The translations under genes were made by a program, and so were the position numbers. DNA of 58,569 nt from Phycicoccus sp. Its GTDB lineage: Bacteria > Actinomycetota > Actinomycetes > Actinomycetales > Dermatophilaceae. Of the stretch, positions 41,272-48,243 are shown in pieces (positions within the stretch are counted from its first letter, which is position 1; each line of letters opens with the position of its first letter). The stretch spans positions 1 through 58,569 of the forward strand of contig JAGOME010000018.1 in assembly GCA_017993715.1 (NCBI GenBank), in the 5' to 3' direction. The notes beneath the pieces are model-generated. The model was given only the letters and a program-made list of their open reading frames with translations. It was not told where the DNA came from and did not search any database.

Positions 41272-42444
41272 TCAGGCCGAAAGGGCGGCGCCGACCGAAC
41301 GCAGGCCTGCGACGTCGTGGATGTCGGTTGCGGCCGCGGGCACGATCCGGACGCCCACCCGAGGATGGCTCGCGCGGAAACGCTCGATCGCGGCTGCGTG
41401 TCGCCCGGCAACGGCGGACAGCTCCGTGTGCAGGTCGAGCAGCGCCACCGTCAGCGAGGGGCCGCTGCCTGTGCCCTCGCTGTTGTCGTCGGCGCGGTCC
41501 GCCAACGCATCGGCGGCGGCGGCCGCTCGTGACCCCGTCAGCGTCGCCGCGATGGGCACGGTGACGCGGTTGGCGACCACTCCGGCCAGCGGCATCGAGT
41601 CCGCGGCCAGCCGGTCCACGAAGTAGGCCGCCTCTCGCATGGCGTCGCGCTCGGGACTGGTCACGACAACGAATGCCGTCGTCGGCTCCTTGAGCAGGGC
41701 GTAGGTCACCTCCGCGCGCTCGCGGAACCCCCCGAACATCGTGTCCAAGGCGGCGACGAATGTCTGGACGTCGGTGAGCATCTGGCCGCCGAGGACCCGG
41801 CTCAGGGTCTTGGTCGCGAGGTCGATCCCGACGGAGAACACCCGCATGCCCGCGCGCCCGCCTGCGCGGGCCGGTGCCATGAGCAGCCGGATGAAGCGGC
41901 CGTCGAGGAATGACCCCAGTCGGCTTGGCGCATCGAGGAAGTCCAGCGCCGATCGAGATGGCGGGGTGTCGACGACGATGAGGTCCCAGGAGTGCTCGCG
42001 CAGGGCCTGGGCCCTCAGCTGCCCGAGCTTCTCCATGGCCATGTACTCCTGGGTGCCGGCGAACGAGCTCGACACCGCTTGGTAGAAGGGATTGGCGAGG
42101 ATCTGGGCGGCCTTGTCCGGGGGCGAATGAGCGATGACGACGTCATCGAACGTCCGCTTCATGTCGAGCATCATGGCGTCCAGGCGCCCACCCCCAGCGG
42201 TGTGAATGCCCTGCACGGGGCGGGGAGTGTTGTCGAGTTCGCCCAGCCCGAGCGCCTGGGCGAGCCGACGGGCTGGGTCGATCGTGAGGACCACGACGCG
42301 GCGCCCGGCCTCGGCTGCCCGCAGGGCAATGGCCGCGGCGGTCGTCGTCTTGCCAACCCCACCGGCGCCGCAGCACACGATGACGCCGATCCCGGGGTCG
42401 GCGATCAACAGGTCGACGTCGAAACCGTCAGACCGACCGGCCAT
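41272..42444 (-). CDS. ArsA/GET3-type anion-transporting ATPase homologue (second of pair)
   Basis: The 390-aa cytoplasmic ATPase has a deviant Walker A (CCGAGGVGKTTTAAAIAL), the switch region TIDPARRLAQALGL, and a Walker B-like LIVVDTPPSRSALDFL. The ATG overlaps the stop of the first ATPase gene (TGATG), so the two are translated together and probably form a heteromeric complex. In Mycobacterium the orthologous pair Rv3679/Rv3680 lies beside whiB4. The arsenic-pump role of ArsA is not implied, because no arsenite channel gene is nearby. Confidence 0.88.
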   Translation of the reverse strand: MAGRSDGFDVDLLIADPGIGVIVCCGAGGVGKTTTAAAIALRAAEAGRRVVVLTIDPARRLAQALGLGELDNTPRPVQGIHTAGGGRLDAMMLDMKRTFDDVVIAHSPPDKAAQILANPFYQAVSSSFAGTQEYMAMEKLGQLRAQALREHSWDLIVVDTPPSRSALDFLDAPSRLGSFLDGRFIRLLMAPARAGGRAGMRVFSVGIDLATKTLSRVLGGQMLTDVQTFVAALDTMFGGFRERAEVTYALLKEPTTAFVVVTSPERDAMREAAYFVDRLAADSMPLAGVVANRVTVPIAATLTGSRAAAAADALADRADDNSEGTGSGPSLTVALLDLHTELSAVAGRHAAAIERFRASHPRVGVRIVPAAATDIHDVAGLRSVGAALSA

Positions 42445-43472
42445 CACCGGACCCCCTGGTCCAAGAGATTCTCGGCGAGCATCCACACCCCGCCGGAATC
42501 GGTCCCATCGGTGAGGTCCGGCAGAGTCGCCACCGGCATGCCCGCGGCTCTCACTTGGGTGAACATCGCTGCCTCGAGATCCAGCCGCAGGGCGTGGGCC
42601 TGGCCCTGCGCGAGGAGTCCGCGCACCATCGGTCCGGTCGCCCGGACGCCGACGCTCGCCAGGTCGGCCCGGACCGCATCGGCCATCGGTCCGTCGGCCG
42701 CAGGCGGGCTGCCCAGGGCCAGGAGGGCAGCGCGCTGGTCGTCATCGAGGAGGGGTGAGCGCACGGCATTCACGACGATCGTCCCGAGTCCGAAGCCGGC
42801 GGCCGACAACTCGGCCACGGCATCGAGGGTCTCCTGCACGGGCATCTCCTCGAGCAGCGTCACCAGATGGACGCGGGTCGTGCGCTGATGCAGGACCCGG
42901 TCGATCGACTCCGCCTGGTTCTTGATTGGGCCCATGCGAGCGATGTCCGCGACCTCGGCATTCACCCCGAGGAAGCGACCCACCCGACCGGTCGGCGGCG
43001 CATCGAGCACGATCGCGTCGAAGGTGAACTCGCCCTGTCCACGTCGCCCGATGCGTCGGCCCGCCGCCTCATACACCTTGCCGATGAGCAGCACGTCGCG
43101 CACGCCTGGCGCGATCGTGGTGGCGAAGTCCGTCGCCCCGACCTTGTCAAGGGCCGAGCCGGCGCGGCCGAGCTTGTAGAACTTCTGCAGGTACTCCAGG
43201 AGCGCCGCCTTGGCGTCAACCGAGAGCCCCCACAGCTCGCCCCCAGAGGGATCGGCGAGCAGCCGCACCTCCTCCACCCCGAGCGGGGCGACATCGAAGA
43301 TCTGGCTGATGCCCTGACGACCTTCGACTTCGGCGAGGAGCACCTTCTTGCCCTGCGCGGCCAGCGCCACCCCGAGCGCGGCGGCCACCGTCGTCTTGCC
43401 CACGCCGCCCTTGCCGGTGACGACATGCAGACGGGTATCGGCGAACGCGGACTCGACCGACGGAGATGTCAC
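42444..43472 (-). CDS. ArsA/GET3-type ATPase homologue (first of pair)
   Basis: The 342-aa protein begins with the Walker A of the family (VVTGKGGVGKTTVAAALGVALA), has AEVEGRQGISQIFDV as switch I and FDAIVLDAPPTGRVGRFLGV as switch II/Walker B. The GTG start lies 6 nt after TAGGCT, whose bases overlap the stop codon of the upstream hydrolase gene, so the ATPase pair has its own leaderless promoter inside the operon. Confidence 0.88.
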   Translation of the reverse strand: MTSPSVESAFADTRLHVVTGKGGVGKTTVAAALGVALAAQGKKVLLAEVEGRQGISQIFDVAPLGVEEVRLLADPSGGELWGLSVDAKAALLEYLQKFYKLGRAGSALDKVGATDFATTIAPGVRDVLLIGKVYEAAGRRIGRRGQGEFTFDAIVLDAPPTGRVGRFLGVNAEVADIARMGPIKNQAESIDRVLHQRTTRVHLVTLLEEMPVQETLDAVAELSAAGFGLGTIVVNAVRSPLLDDDQRAALLALGSPPAADGPMADAVRADLASVGVRATGPMVRGLLAQGQAHALRLDLEAAMFTQVRAAGMPVATLPDLTDGTDSGGVWMLAENLLDQGVR

Positions 43473-43478
43473 CGGACC

Positions 43479-43484
43479 AGCCTA
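43479..43484 (-). promoter_or_regulatory. -10 element TAGGCT overlapping the hydrolase stop codon
   Basis: TAGGCT on the minus strand lies 6 nt before the GTG at 43472 and contains the TAG stop of the upstream gene. Confidence 0.5.
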
Positions 43485-44246
43485 GGGACTGTCCGCAGCC
43501 TGGCCCTTAGCGAGGGCCAGTTCCTCGATCTCGGCGAGCAGGAGCAGGTAGGCGCGGTGCCCGGGGTCGACGAGGTCGAAATGGTCGGCCTCGGCGAGGC
43601 GATGGACGCGGACGATCTCGGTCGGCATTCGGCGATCAACCCAGCCGTCGACCACCGCCTCGGGCAGGTCCTCGTCCTGCCCGCCGACGAGGACCACCGC
43701 GGGGACATCGAGCCGCTGGACGGCGGGATCGGCATCGGCCCACTGCTCCGGACACACGTTGGGGGCACAGCCGACCAGGAGCTCGGCCACGTCATCGCTG
43801 ACCCGAAGCCGTTGCAGCACAGCGAGATCCGCTGCCGGAGCCAGGCCGACTGCTCCCACGAGCCACGGCGCCCGCCCCTGCGATCCCAACCAGAGCGCGA
43901 GGTGACCGCCAGCGGAGTGGCCCACCACGATGACCCGATCGGGGAGGTGCTCGTCTGCCCGCACCGCGTCGAGGCGCTCGCGCACGGTGTCGCCGGTGCC
44001 GGGCCAGCCGCCGCGCGGCATGGAGATGCGGGAGTACTCGAGATTGGCGACGTGGAATCCGTCGTGGGCGAGCCCATCCGCCAGGGGCTGGAGATAGGAC
44101 CGGTCGTAGGTGGCGCGCCAATAGCCGCCGTGGATGAGCGCGACAGTGAGCCCCCGCGCACGTCCGGGCTCGGGCTCCCAGACGTCATAGAGATCCGTCG
44201 CGAGCGGCCCGGTCACTTCGGTGCGGGAGGGGGCAGCGGGCGGCAT
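43482..44246 (-). CDS. alpha/beta hydrolase
   Basis: The 254-aa enzyme has the oxyanion HGGYWRATYD (residues 39-48), the nucleophile elbow VVGHSAGGHLALWLG with the catalytic serine, an acid in VGGQDEDLPE, and a C-terminal histidine in EADHFDLVDP. The HGG and GHSAGG forms are typical of carboxylesterases and kynurenine-formamidase-like enzymes; the substrate is unknown. The ATG at 44246 is 6 nt after TACGGT, so the gene is probably leaderless; it diverges from the small 50-aa gene. Confidence 0.85.
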   Translation of the reverse strand: MPPAAPSRTEVTGPLATDLYDVWEPEPGRARGLTVALIHGGYWRATYDRSYLQPLADGLAHDGFHVANLEYSRISMPRGGWPGTGDTVRERLDAVRADEHLPDRVIVVGHSAGGHLALWLGSQGRAPWLVGAVGLAPAADLAVLQRLRVSDDVAELLVGCAPNVCPEQWADADPAVQRLDVPAVVLVGGQDEDLPEAVVDGWVDRRMPTEIVRVHRLAEADHFDLVDPGHRAYLLLLAEIEELALAKGQAADSP

Positions 44247-44252
44247 ACGGTC

Positions 44253-44258
44253 ACCGTA
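44253..44258 (-). promoter_or_regulatory. -10 element TACGGT (alpha/beta hydrolase)
   Basis: TACGGT on the minus strand ends 6 nt before the ATG at 44246. Confidence 0.5.
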
Positions 44259-44299
44259 ACGGCGACCACGTCGAATGCCTCGGCGCTGTCGGTGGGGAA

Positions 44300-44305
44300 T
44301 AGGGT
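44300..44305 (+). promoter_or_regulatory. -10 element TAGGGT (50-aa gene and RidA)
   Basis: TAGGGT ends 7 nt before the ATG at 44313 and probably drives the run from the small gene to the NUDIX gene. Confidence 0.5.
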
Positions 44306-44312
44306 GCAGGGC

Positions 44313-44465
44313 ATGCAGCAATGGGAGTACGCGACGGTGCCGCTCATCGTCCACGCGACGAAGCAGATCCTCGACCAGTGGGGCCAGGACGGGTGGGAGC
44401 TGGTCCAGGTGCTCGTGATGCCCGAGGGCAACCTCGTCGCGTACCTCAAGCGCGCGAAGGCCTGA
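44313..44465 (+). CDS. 50-aa conserved small protein (DUF4177-like)
   Basis: The product MQQWEYATVPLIVHATKQIL and the following GWELVQVLV segment match the short DUF4177-type proteins, and the position before RidA is that of mycobacterial Rv3678A. It is probably a single beta-alpha unit. The frame is part of a longer open frame upstream that is only a shadow of the genes on the other strand. Function unknown. Confidence 0.75.
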   Translation: MQQWEYATVPLIVHATKQILDQWGQDGWELVQVLVMPEGNLVAYLKRAKA

Positions 44466-44468
44466 GCA

Positions 44469-44942
44469 GTGGGCGTCGTCGACGATCGACTGGCCGAGAT
44501 CGGCCTCGTCGTGCCGGAGGTTGTCCCGCCCGTCGCGGCCTATGTGCCGGCCGTGCTCGACGGCAACCACGTCTACACCTCGGGCCAGCTGCCCATGGTC
44601 GGCGGTGTGATGGCGGCGATCGGCAAGGTCGGGGTCGGCGAGGGGCTCGTGGATCCCCAGGTCGCCCAACAGTTGGCCTCGGCTTCCGCCCTCAACGCGA
44701 TCGCGGCGATCAAGTCCGTCATCGGCGACCTCGACCGGGTTGAACAGGTCGTCAAGGTCGTCGTGTTCGTCGCGTCCGATCCGTCCTTTACGGGGCAGCC
44801 GATGGTCGCCAACGGCGCCAGCGAGTTGCTCGGGGCAGCCTTTGGTGATGCGGGGGTGCATGCGCGATCCGCGGTCGGCGTGTCCGGTCTGCCGCTCGAT
44901 GCGGCCGTCGAGGTCGAGGTCGTCGTCCGGGTCGCGGTCTGA
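44469..44942 (+). CDS. RidA-family protein (enamine/imine deaminase-like)
   Basis: The 157-aa product has the RidA/YjgF core: PVAAYVPAVLDGNHVYTSGQLPMVGG at the N-terminus, ALNAIAAIKSVIGDLDRVEQVVKVVVFVAS in the middle, and a C-terminal AVGVSGLPLDAAVEVEVVV. The canonical catalytic arginine of the RidA subgroup (NCVR) is replaced by GVS, which places it in the Rid groups without deaminase proof. The GTG start is 3 nt after the previous stop. Confidence 0.85.
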   Translation: MGVVDDRLAEIGLVVPEVVPPVAAYVPAVLDGNHVYTSGQLPMVGGVMAAIGKVGVGEGLVDPQVAQQLASASALNAIAAIKSVIGDLDRVEQVVKVVVFVASDPSFTGQPMVANGASELLGAAFGDAGVHARSAVGVSGLPLDAAVEVEVVVRVAV

Positions 44943-45003
44943 ACATGTTCGCGGTGGGGGTGCTCGGGCCGAGGGTCGTGGGCGTGGCCGGTCGGGGAAT
45001 GCC

Positions 45004-45705
45004 GTGCCGGTGACGCGCACCTTCGGGACCGAGTTGTCGCCATCGTTCGACGAGCACGTCCGGCAATGGATTGCTTCTGGGTCGCCGACGGCGGTGCCGC
45101 GGGTGGCCGCGAGCGTCCTGCTCGTGCGCGATGGTGGCCAGGGGCCGGAGGTGTTCATGCAGCGGCGCGCATCGACGATGGCTTTCGCGGCGAGCATGGT
45201 CGTCTTCCCCGGCGGCCGGGTCGATCCGGCCGATGACGAGACTGACATCGACGAGGCCGTGCTGGCGGCGCAGGCTGCTCAGCTCGGGTTGACGGCGGAG
45301 CCGGCCCGGTCGGTGCTGGGCGCGGCGGTCCGAGAGGTCGAGGAGGAGTGCGGCGTGCGGGTCGAGGTCGCCGATCTGAGGCCTCGGGGGCGGTGGCTGA
45401 CCCCGGCGATGGAGCCGCGGCGCTACGACACATGGTTCTTCGCGGCCCGGATGCCGGCTGGGCAGCGAGCCCTCGGCGAGACGGCTGAGACCGAGGCGGA
45501 GGGCTGGGGGCGGCCGCGCGACATTCTCGCCGCCGGGGAGGCGGGCACGTTGCGACTCATGCCGCCGACCATCGTCAACCTCGAGCAGCTTGCGGGCTTT
45601 GCCAGCGTCGGGGAGTTCCTCGCCGACGTCCCGCAGATGGACCAGGTGGAGCCGGTGATCGTGGCGACGGCCGATGGTTATGTCATGGAGACCACCCTGC
45701 CCTGA
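45004..45705 (+). CDS. NUDIX hydrolase
   Basis: The 233-aa protein contains the NUDIX box in LGAAVREVEEECGVRVE and a preceding AASMVVFPGGRVDPAD block, so it should hydrolyse a nucleoside-diphosphate-linked substrate using Mg2+. Length and the C-terminal MPPTIVNLEQLAGF block match the long actinobacterial NUDIX group usually found between RidA and the MBL hydrolase. The GTG at 45004 is the likely start; a GTG at 45010 is also possible. Confidence 0.87.
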   Translation: MPVTRTFGTELSPSFDEHVRQWIASGSPTAVPRVAASVLLVRDGGQGPEVFMQRRASTMAFAASMVVFPGGRVDPADDETDIDEAVLAAQAAQLGLTAEPARSVLGAAVREVEEECGVRVEVADLRPRGRWLTPAMEPRRYDTWFFAARMPAGQRALGETAETEAEGWGRPRDILAAGEAGTLRLMPPTIVNLEQLAGFASVGEFLADVPQMDQVEPVIVATADGYVMETTLP

Positions 45706-45762
45706 GGTGCTCGGGCTGCGAGGTGTGGCCGAGGCGGCTGGTGCTGGCCTCGCAGCCGCCCT

Positions 45763-45915
45763 GCCGCTCTTGGCCCGGCGCCCCGCTGCTCACTGCTCCA
45801 GCGCGCTGTGGCTAGCTGGTCGGTGCGGCTGGCACGGCAATCGGGTTGTCAGCGCGTGCTGTTGAGCGTGCAGCGGGCCTGTGCCTGGGCCTTTGCCGTG
45901 CCGGCGGAGCTCAGA
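45763..45915. repeat. intergenic inverted-repeat element, copy 1
   Basis: The right half (45827-45904) is bounded by GGCTGGCACGGCAA and TTGCCGTGCCGGC, which can pair, and includes TTGAGCGTG near its centre. About 60 bp before it, starting GCCGCTCTTGGCC, are shared with copy 2. It fills most of the 246-nt gap after the NUDIX gene. Confidence 0.75.
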
Positions 45916-45951
45916 TGGCGACCTTCGCCGGCGTCAATGCCAGGACCGAGC

Positions 45952-46887
45952 TCAGGCGGCGAACTTGCGCCGGCGCGGCGCCGCCGGAGTGGGCAGTCCA
46001 GCGCGGGTGCAGAGCCAGGTCATCAGCGTCCAACGCACCCAATCCTGCTCGAACATGACGTCCTCGTAGGCGTAGCGCAGGGATGTCCACCCGATCACGG
46101 CGAACTCGGTATGCCGTCGGCAGTCGCGCCGCAGTCCTGATCGGGTGCCGTGGGTTTGGTAGCCCTCGGCCTCAAGGACGAGGCGGAGGAGGGGATCGCC
46201 CAGGTCGGCGATGGCATAGATGCCTGGCTCAGCAATAGCCAACTGGGGCGTGAGACGGAGGCCGCACTCGATCGCCAGCGCGCGCAATACGGACTCCAAA
46301 GGGCCTGCCGACCGCGCATCGGCAAAGGCCGCCACCCGGCGCACTGCAGCAGATCCCGGTCCGCGCGCTTTCGCGGCCGCAGCGGCCAACTGAGCTTGGG
46401 AGACGGCGCGGGCGCGCAATGCTGAGTCGGCCACCGTCAGGGCTTCGTCGAACGGCAGCGCCCGAGCACAGTCCATGACGGTCCGCAGCGCTGAGGTCCG
46501 AGCCACGCCTGGGCCTGGTGACTCGGCCTGGGCGAGTGTGGACACGTCGAGGTCCGCCTCATCCAGGTCGGCATGGTGCAGGGCCACCCCGACGGCGTGC
46601 TCGGCCCGGACTCGCCGTTTGCGAGCTACCGTGACGTGGGCGGCGTCGGGGGAGGTCTTGACCTTCCATCCGTAGGACAGCGCAGCGCTCAGGTGCGACA
46701 GGGCTCCCCCAAGCCGGGCCGCTTCACGCGGGTGCTCGACGACGCTCGGCACGGCATACCGACCACGGGTGAGCCGGACGATTTCGCCACCCGCAGCGCG
46801 GCGGACTGCCCGCGCGCTGTGATGCTGGCGCAAGGCGGCCCAGGTCGCGACTCCGCCGAGGGCGGTGAGGGTGTCGGCCACGGTCAC
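45952..46887 (-). CDS. AbiEi-type N-terminal HTH plus DUF559-like endonuclease-fold protein
   Basis: The 311-aa protein starts VTVADTLTALGGVATWAALRQHH, a winged-helix related to the AbiEi antitoxin N-terminal domain, followed by a middle domain with LRTVMDCARALPFDEAL. The C-terminus resembles the Vsr/DUF559 endonuclease fold (SVLRALAIECGLRLTPQLAI, VLEAEGYQTHG, HTEFAVIGWTSLRYAYEDVM). Members are abundant in actinobacteria and of unsettled function, possibly defence related. No AbiEii partner gene is adjacent. The GTG start is chosen by the family's usual beginning. Copies of the same intergenic repeat lie on both sides. Confidence 0.75.
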   Translation of the reverse strand: MTVADTLTALGGVATWAALRQHHSARAVRRAAGGEIVRLTRGRYAVPSVVEHPREAARLGGALSHLSAALSYGWKVKTSPDAAHVTVARKRRVRAEHAVGVALHHADLDEADLDVSTLAQAESPGPGVARTSALRTVMDCARALPFDEALTVADSALRARAVSQAQLAAAAAKARGPGSAAVRRVAAFADARSAGPLESVLRALAIECGLRLTPQLAIAEPGIYAIADLGDPLLRLVLEAEGYQTHGTRSGLRRDCRRHTEFAVIGWTSLRYAYEDVMFEQDWVRWTLMTWLCTRAGLPTPAAPRRRKFAA

Positions 46888-46945
46888 CCGCCCAGCCTGC
46901 CGGAGCCGCGAGGTCGATCCCGGTTGTCCACAGACCAGTTCTCGC

Positions 46946-47098
46946 GCCGCTCTTGGCCAAGCGCCGCCGCTCATTGCTCCAGTGCTGTGTGGCCAGCTGG
47001 TCGGTGCGGCTGGCACGGCAAACGAGGCCCAGCGCCTGGCGGTTGAGCGTGGAGGGAGCCAGCGGTCGGGCCATTGCCGTGCCAGCGGCGCAGGACAC
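46946..47098. repeat. intergenic inverted-repeat element, copy 2
   Basis: The segment 47008-47087 is bounded by GGCTGGCACGGCAA and TTGCCGTGCCAGC, a perfect 13-bp inverted pair, with GGTTGAGCGTGG between. Homology with copy 1 extends left to GCCGCTCTTGGCC at 46946. Confidence 0.8.
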
Positions 47099-47146
47099 AC
47101 CCGATGGACGGGCAACCTGACGGGGCTGGCGCTGCCGAGGGCTGGC

Positions 47147-47152
47147 TAAGGT
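47147..47152 (+). promoter_or_regulatory. -10 element TAAGGT (DUF6891 gene)
   Basis: TAAGGT ends 6 nt before the ATG at 47159, and no ribosome-binding site is visible. Confidence 0.5.
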
Positions 47153-47158
47153 CGGCTC

Positions 47159-47848
47159 ATGGGGATTTTCGACCGCTTCCGCCGCGACCTGCCCTCGACA
47201 CCGCAGCCTGGCCCCGAGGGTGAGGTGACCCAGGACGACATCGACGAGGCCGCGCGCGAGGCGGTGATCCCGGCATTCCTCACTCGCGAGGAAGCCATTG
47301 AGCAGGTCGGGGAGTACCTCGATCTCCCCGAGGATGACCCGCGTCCGGCCGCAGCGGTCGACGCCGTGATCGAGGTGCGACGGGCCCAGGTGCGGGCCAT
47401 GACGGGCCCGGGGACCTATCACCGGGTGCAGCGGGCGTTCGATGTCCTGGCCGAGCAGGGGGTTGTGGCCCGGATGAACTTCACCTGCTGTCAGACCTGC
47501 GGTCACGCCGAGATCGGCGATGAGCGCGCCGATCCGCAGGCCCAGAGGGACTGGGGCTATACGTTCTTCCACCAGCAGGACGCGACTCGGCTCGCGACGG
47601 CGGGTGAGGACCTGTTCCTGTCCTACGGCATTTTCGCGCCAGCTCCTGACCTGGACCCGCAGCTGCGGGCGCGCGCCGATGCCGGTGACGTGTCGGCCCA
47701 AGAAGAGGCAACGGAGCTGAGCCGCGTCCTGGCCGGTCGCGCAGTCGCGCAGGCGCTGCGTTCGCAGGGTTTGGACGTGGATTGGGACGACGACACCAGT
47801 CGCCGGATCCAGGTCGCGGTGGGTGTCTGGGACAAGCCCCTGCCCTGA
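47159..47848 (+). CDS. DUF6891-type protein
   Basis: The 229-aa acidic cytoplasmic protein begins MGIFDRFRRDLPST and has a central FTCCQTCGHAEIGDE cysteine cluster that may bind metal, then GYTFFHQQDATRLATAG and LFLSYGIF, a pattern matching the DUF6891 family. The C-terminus (QGLDVDWDDDTSRRIQV) is typical. Function unknown. It has a leaderless-type promoter and no operon partner. Confidence 0.75.
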   Translation: MGIFDRFRRDLPSTPQPGPEGEVTQDDIDEAAREAVIPAFLTREEAIEQVGEYLDLPEDDPRPAAAVDAVIEVRRAQVRAMTGPGTYHRVQRAFDVLAEQGVVARMNFTCCQTCGHAEIGDERADPQAQRDWGYTFFHQQDATRLATAGEDLFLSYGIFAPAPDLDPQLRARADAGDVSAQEEATELSRVLAGRAVAQALRSQGLDVDWDDDTSRRIQVAVGVWDKPLP

Positions 47849-47921
47849 CGCCCGATGCCCGGCCGCCCGTCGAGTCGTGTCGACACGAGTTTTCTGCGGG
47901 TGCTCGGGCTCGGCCCAGCGC

Positions 47922-48000
47922 GGCTGGCACGGCAAACGAGGGCCGCCGCGTGCCGGCTGAGCGTGGAACCAGACCTGGACTGGCTGATTGCCGTGCCGGC
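47922..48000. repeat. intergenic inverted-repeat element, copy 3 (core only)
   Basis: GGCTGGCACGGCAA at 47922-47935 and TTGCCGTGCCGGC at 47988-48000 bracket a core with CTGAGCGTGGAA. The left extension shared by copies 1 and 2 is missing. Confidence 0.75.
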
Positions 48001-48003
48001 GGC

Positions 48004-48053
48004 GCGGGCGGCATTCGGGCACAGGGAGCGGCGGGCGGCATTCGGGCACAGGG
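48004..48053. repeat. 27-bp tandem duplication carrying CGGCATTC twice
   Basis: Two 23-bp identical blocks (gcgggcggcattcgggcaca plus ggg) start at 48004 and 48031. Confidence 0.8.
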
Positions 48054-48126
48054 CGCGGTAGGCGAGGCGGCGTGCGGCGCAGTCTCCGGCGGTCAACCCA
48101 CCTTGCAGGGGCCAACATTGGGGCGA

Positions 48127-48161
48127 CGCCCCGGTGCGTGTCGAGGATCAACACCGGGGCG
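48127..48161. terminator. hairpin with 10-bp stem
   Basis: CGCCCCGGTG at 48127-48136 pairs with CACCGGGGCG at 48152-48161. It lies 83 nt or more beyond the hexitol permease stop on the minus strand. Confidence 0.5.
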
Positions 48162-48175
48162 CCGCGTCTGGGGGT

Positions 48176-48210
48176 GGGCCGGGCACCAAGGAGGAGGAGG
48201 TGCCCGGCCC
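48176..48210 (-). terminator. 12-bp perfect hairpin ending the hexitol PTS gene
   Basis: GGGCCGGGCACC at 48176-48187 pairs with 48199-48210, starting 33 nt after the permease stop codon on the minus strand. No U-tract follows. Confidence 0.65.
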
Positions 48211-48243
48211 GGATCAGGGGCCGATCAGGATTTCAGCGCCCGG

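Larger units (their letters stand above)
47849..48243. other. 395-nt intergenic region with repeats and terminators
   Basis: No gene is supported here. It contains the third inverted-repeat element, a 27-bp tandem duplication bearing the CGGCATTC octamer, and two GC-rich hairpins that end the hexitol PTS transcript. Confidence 0.8.
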
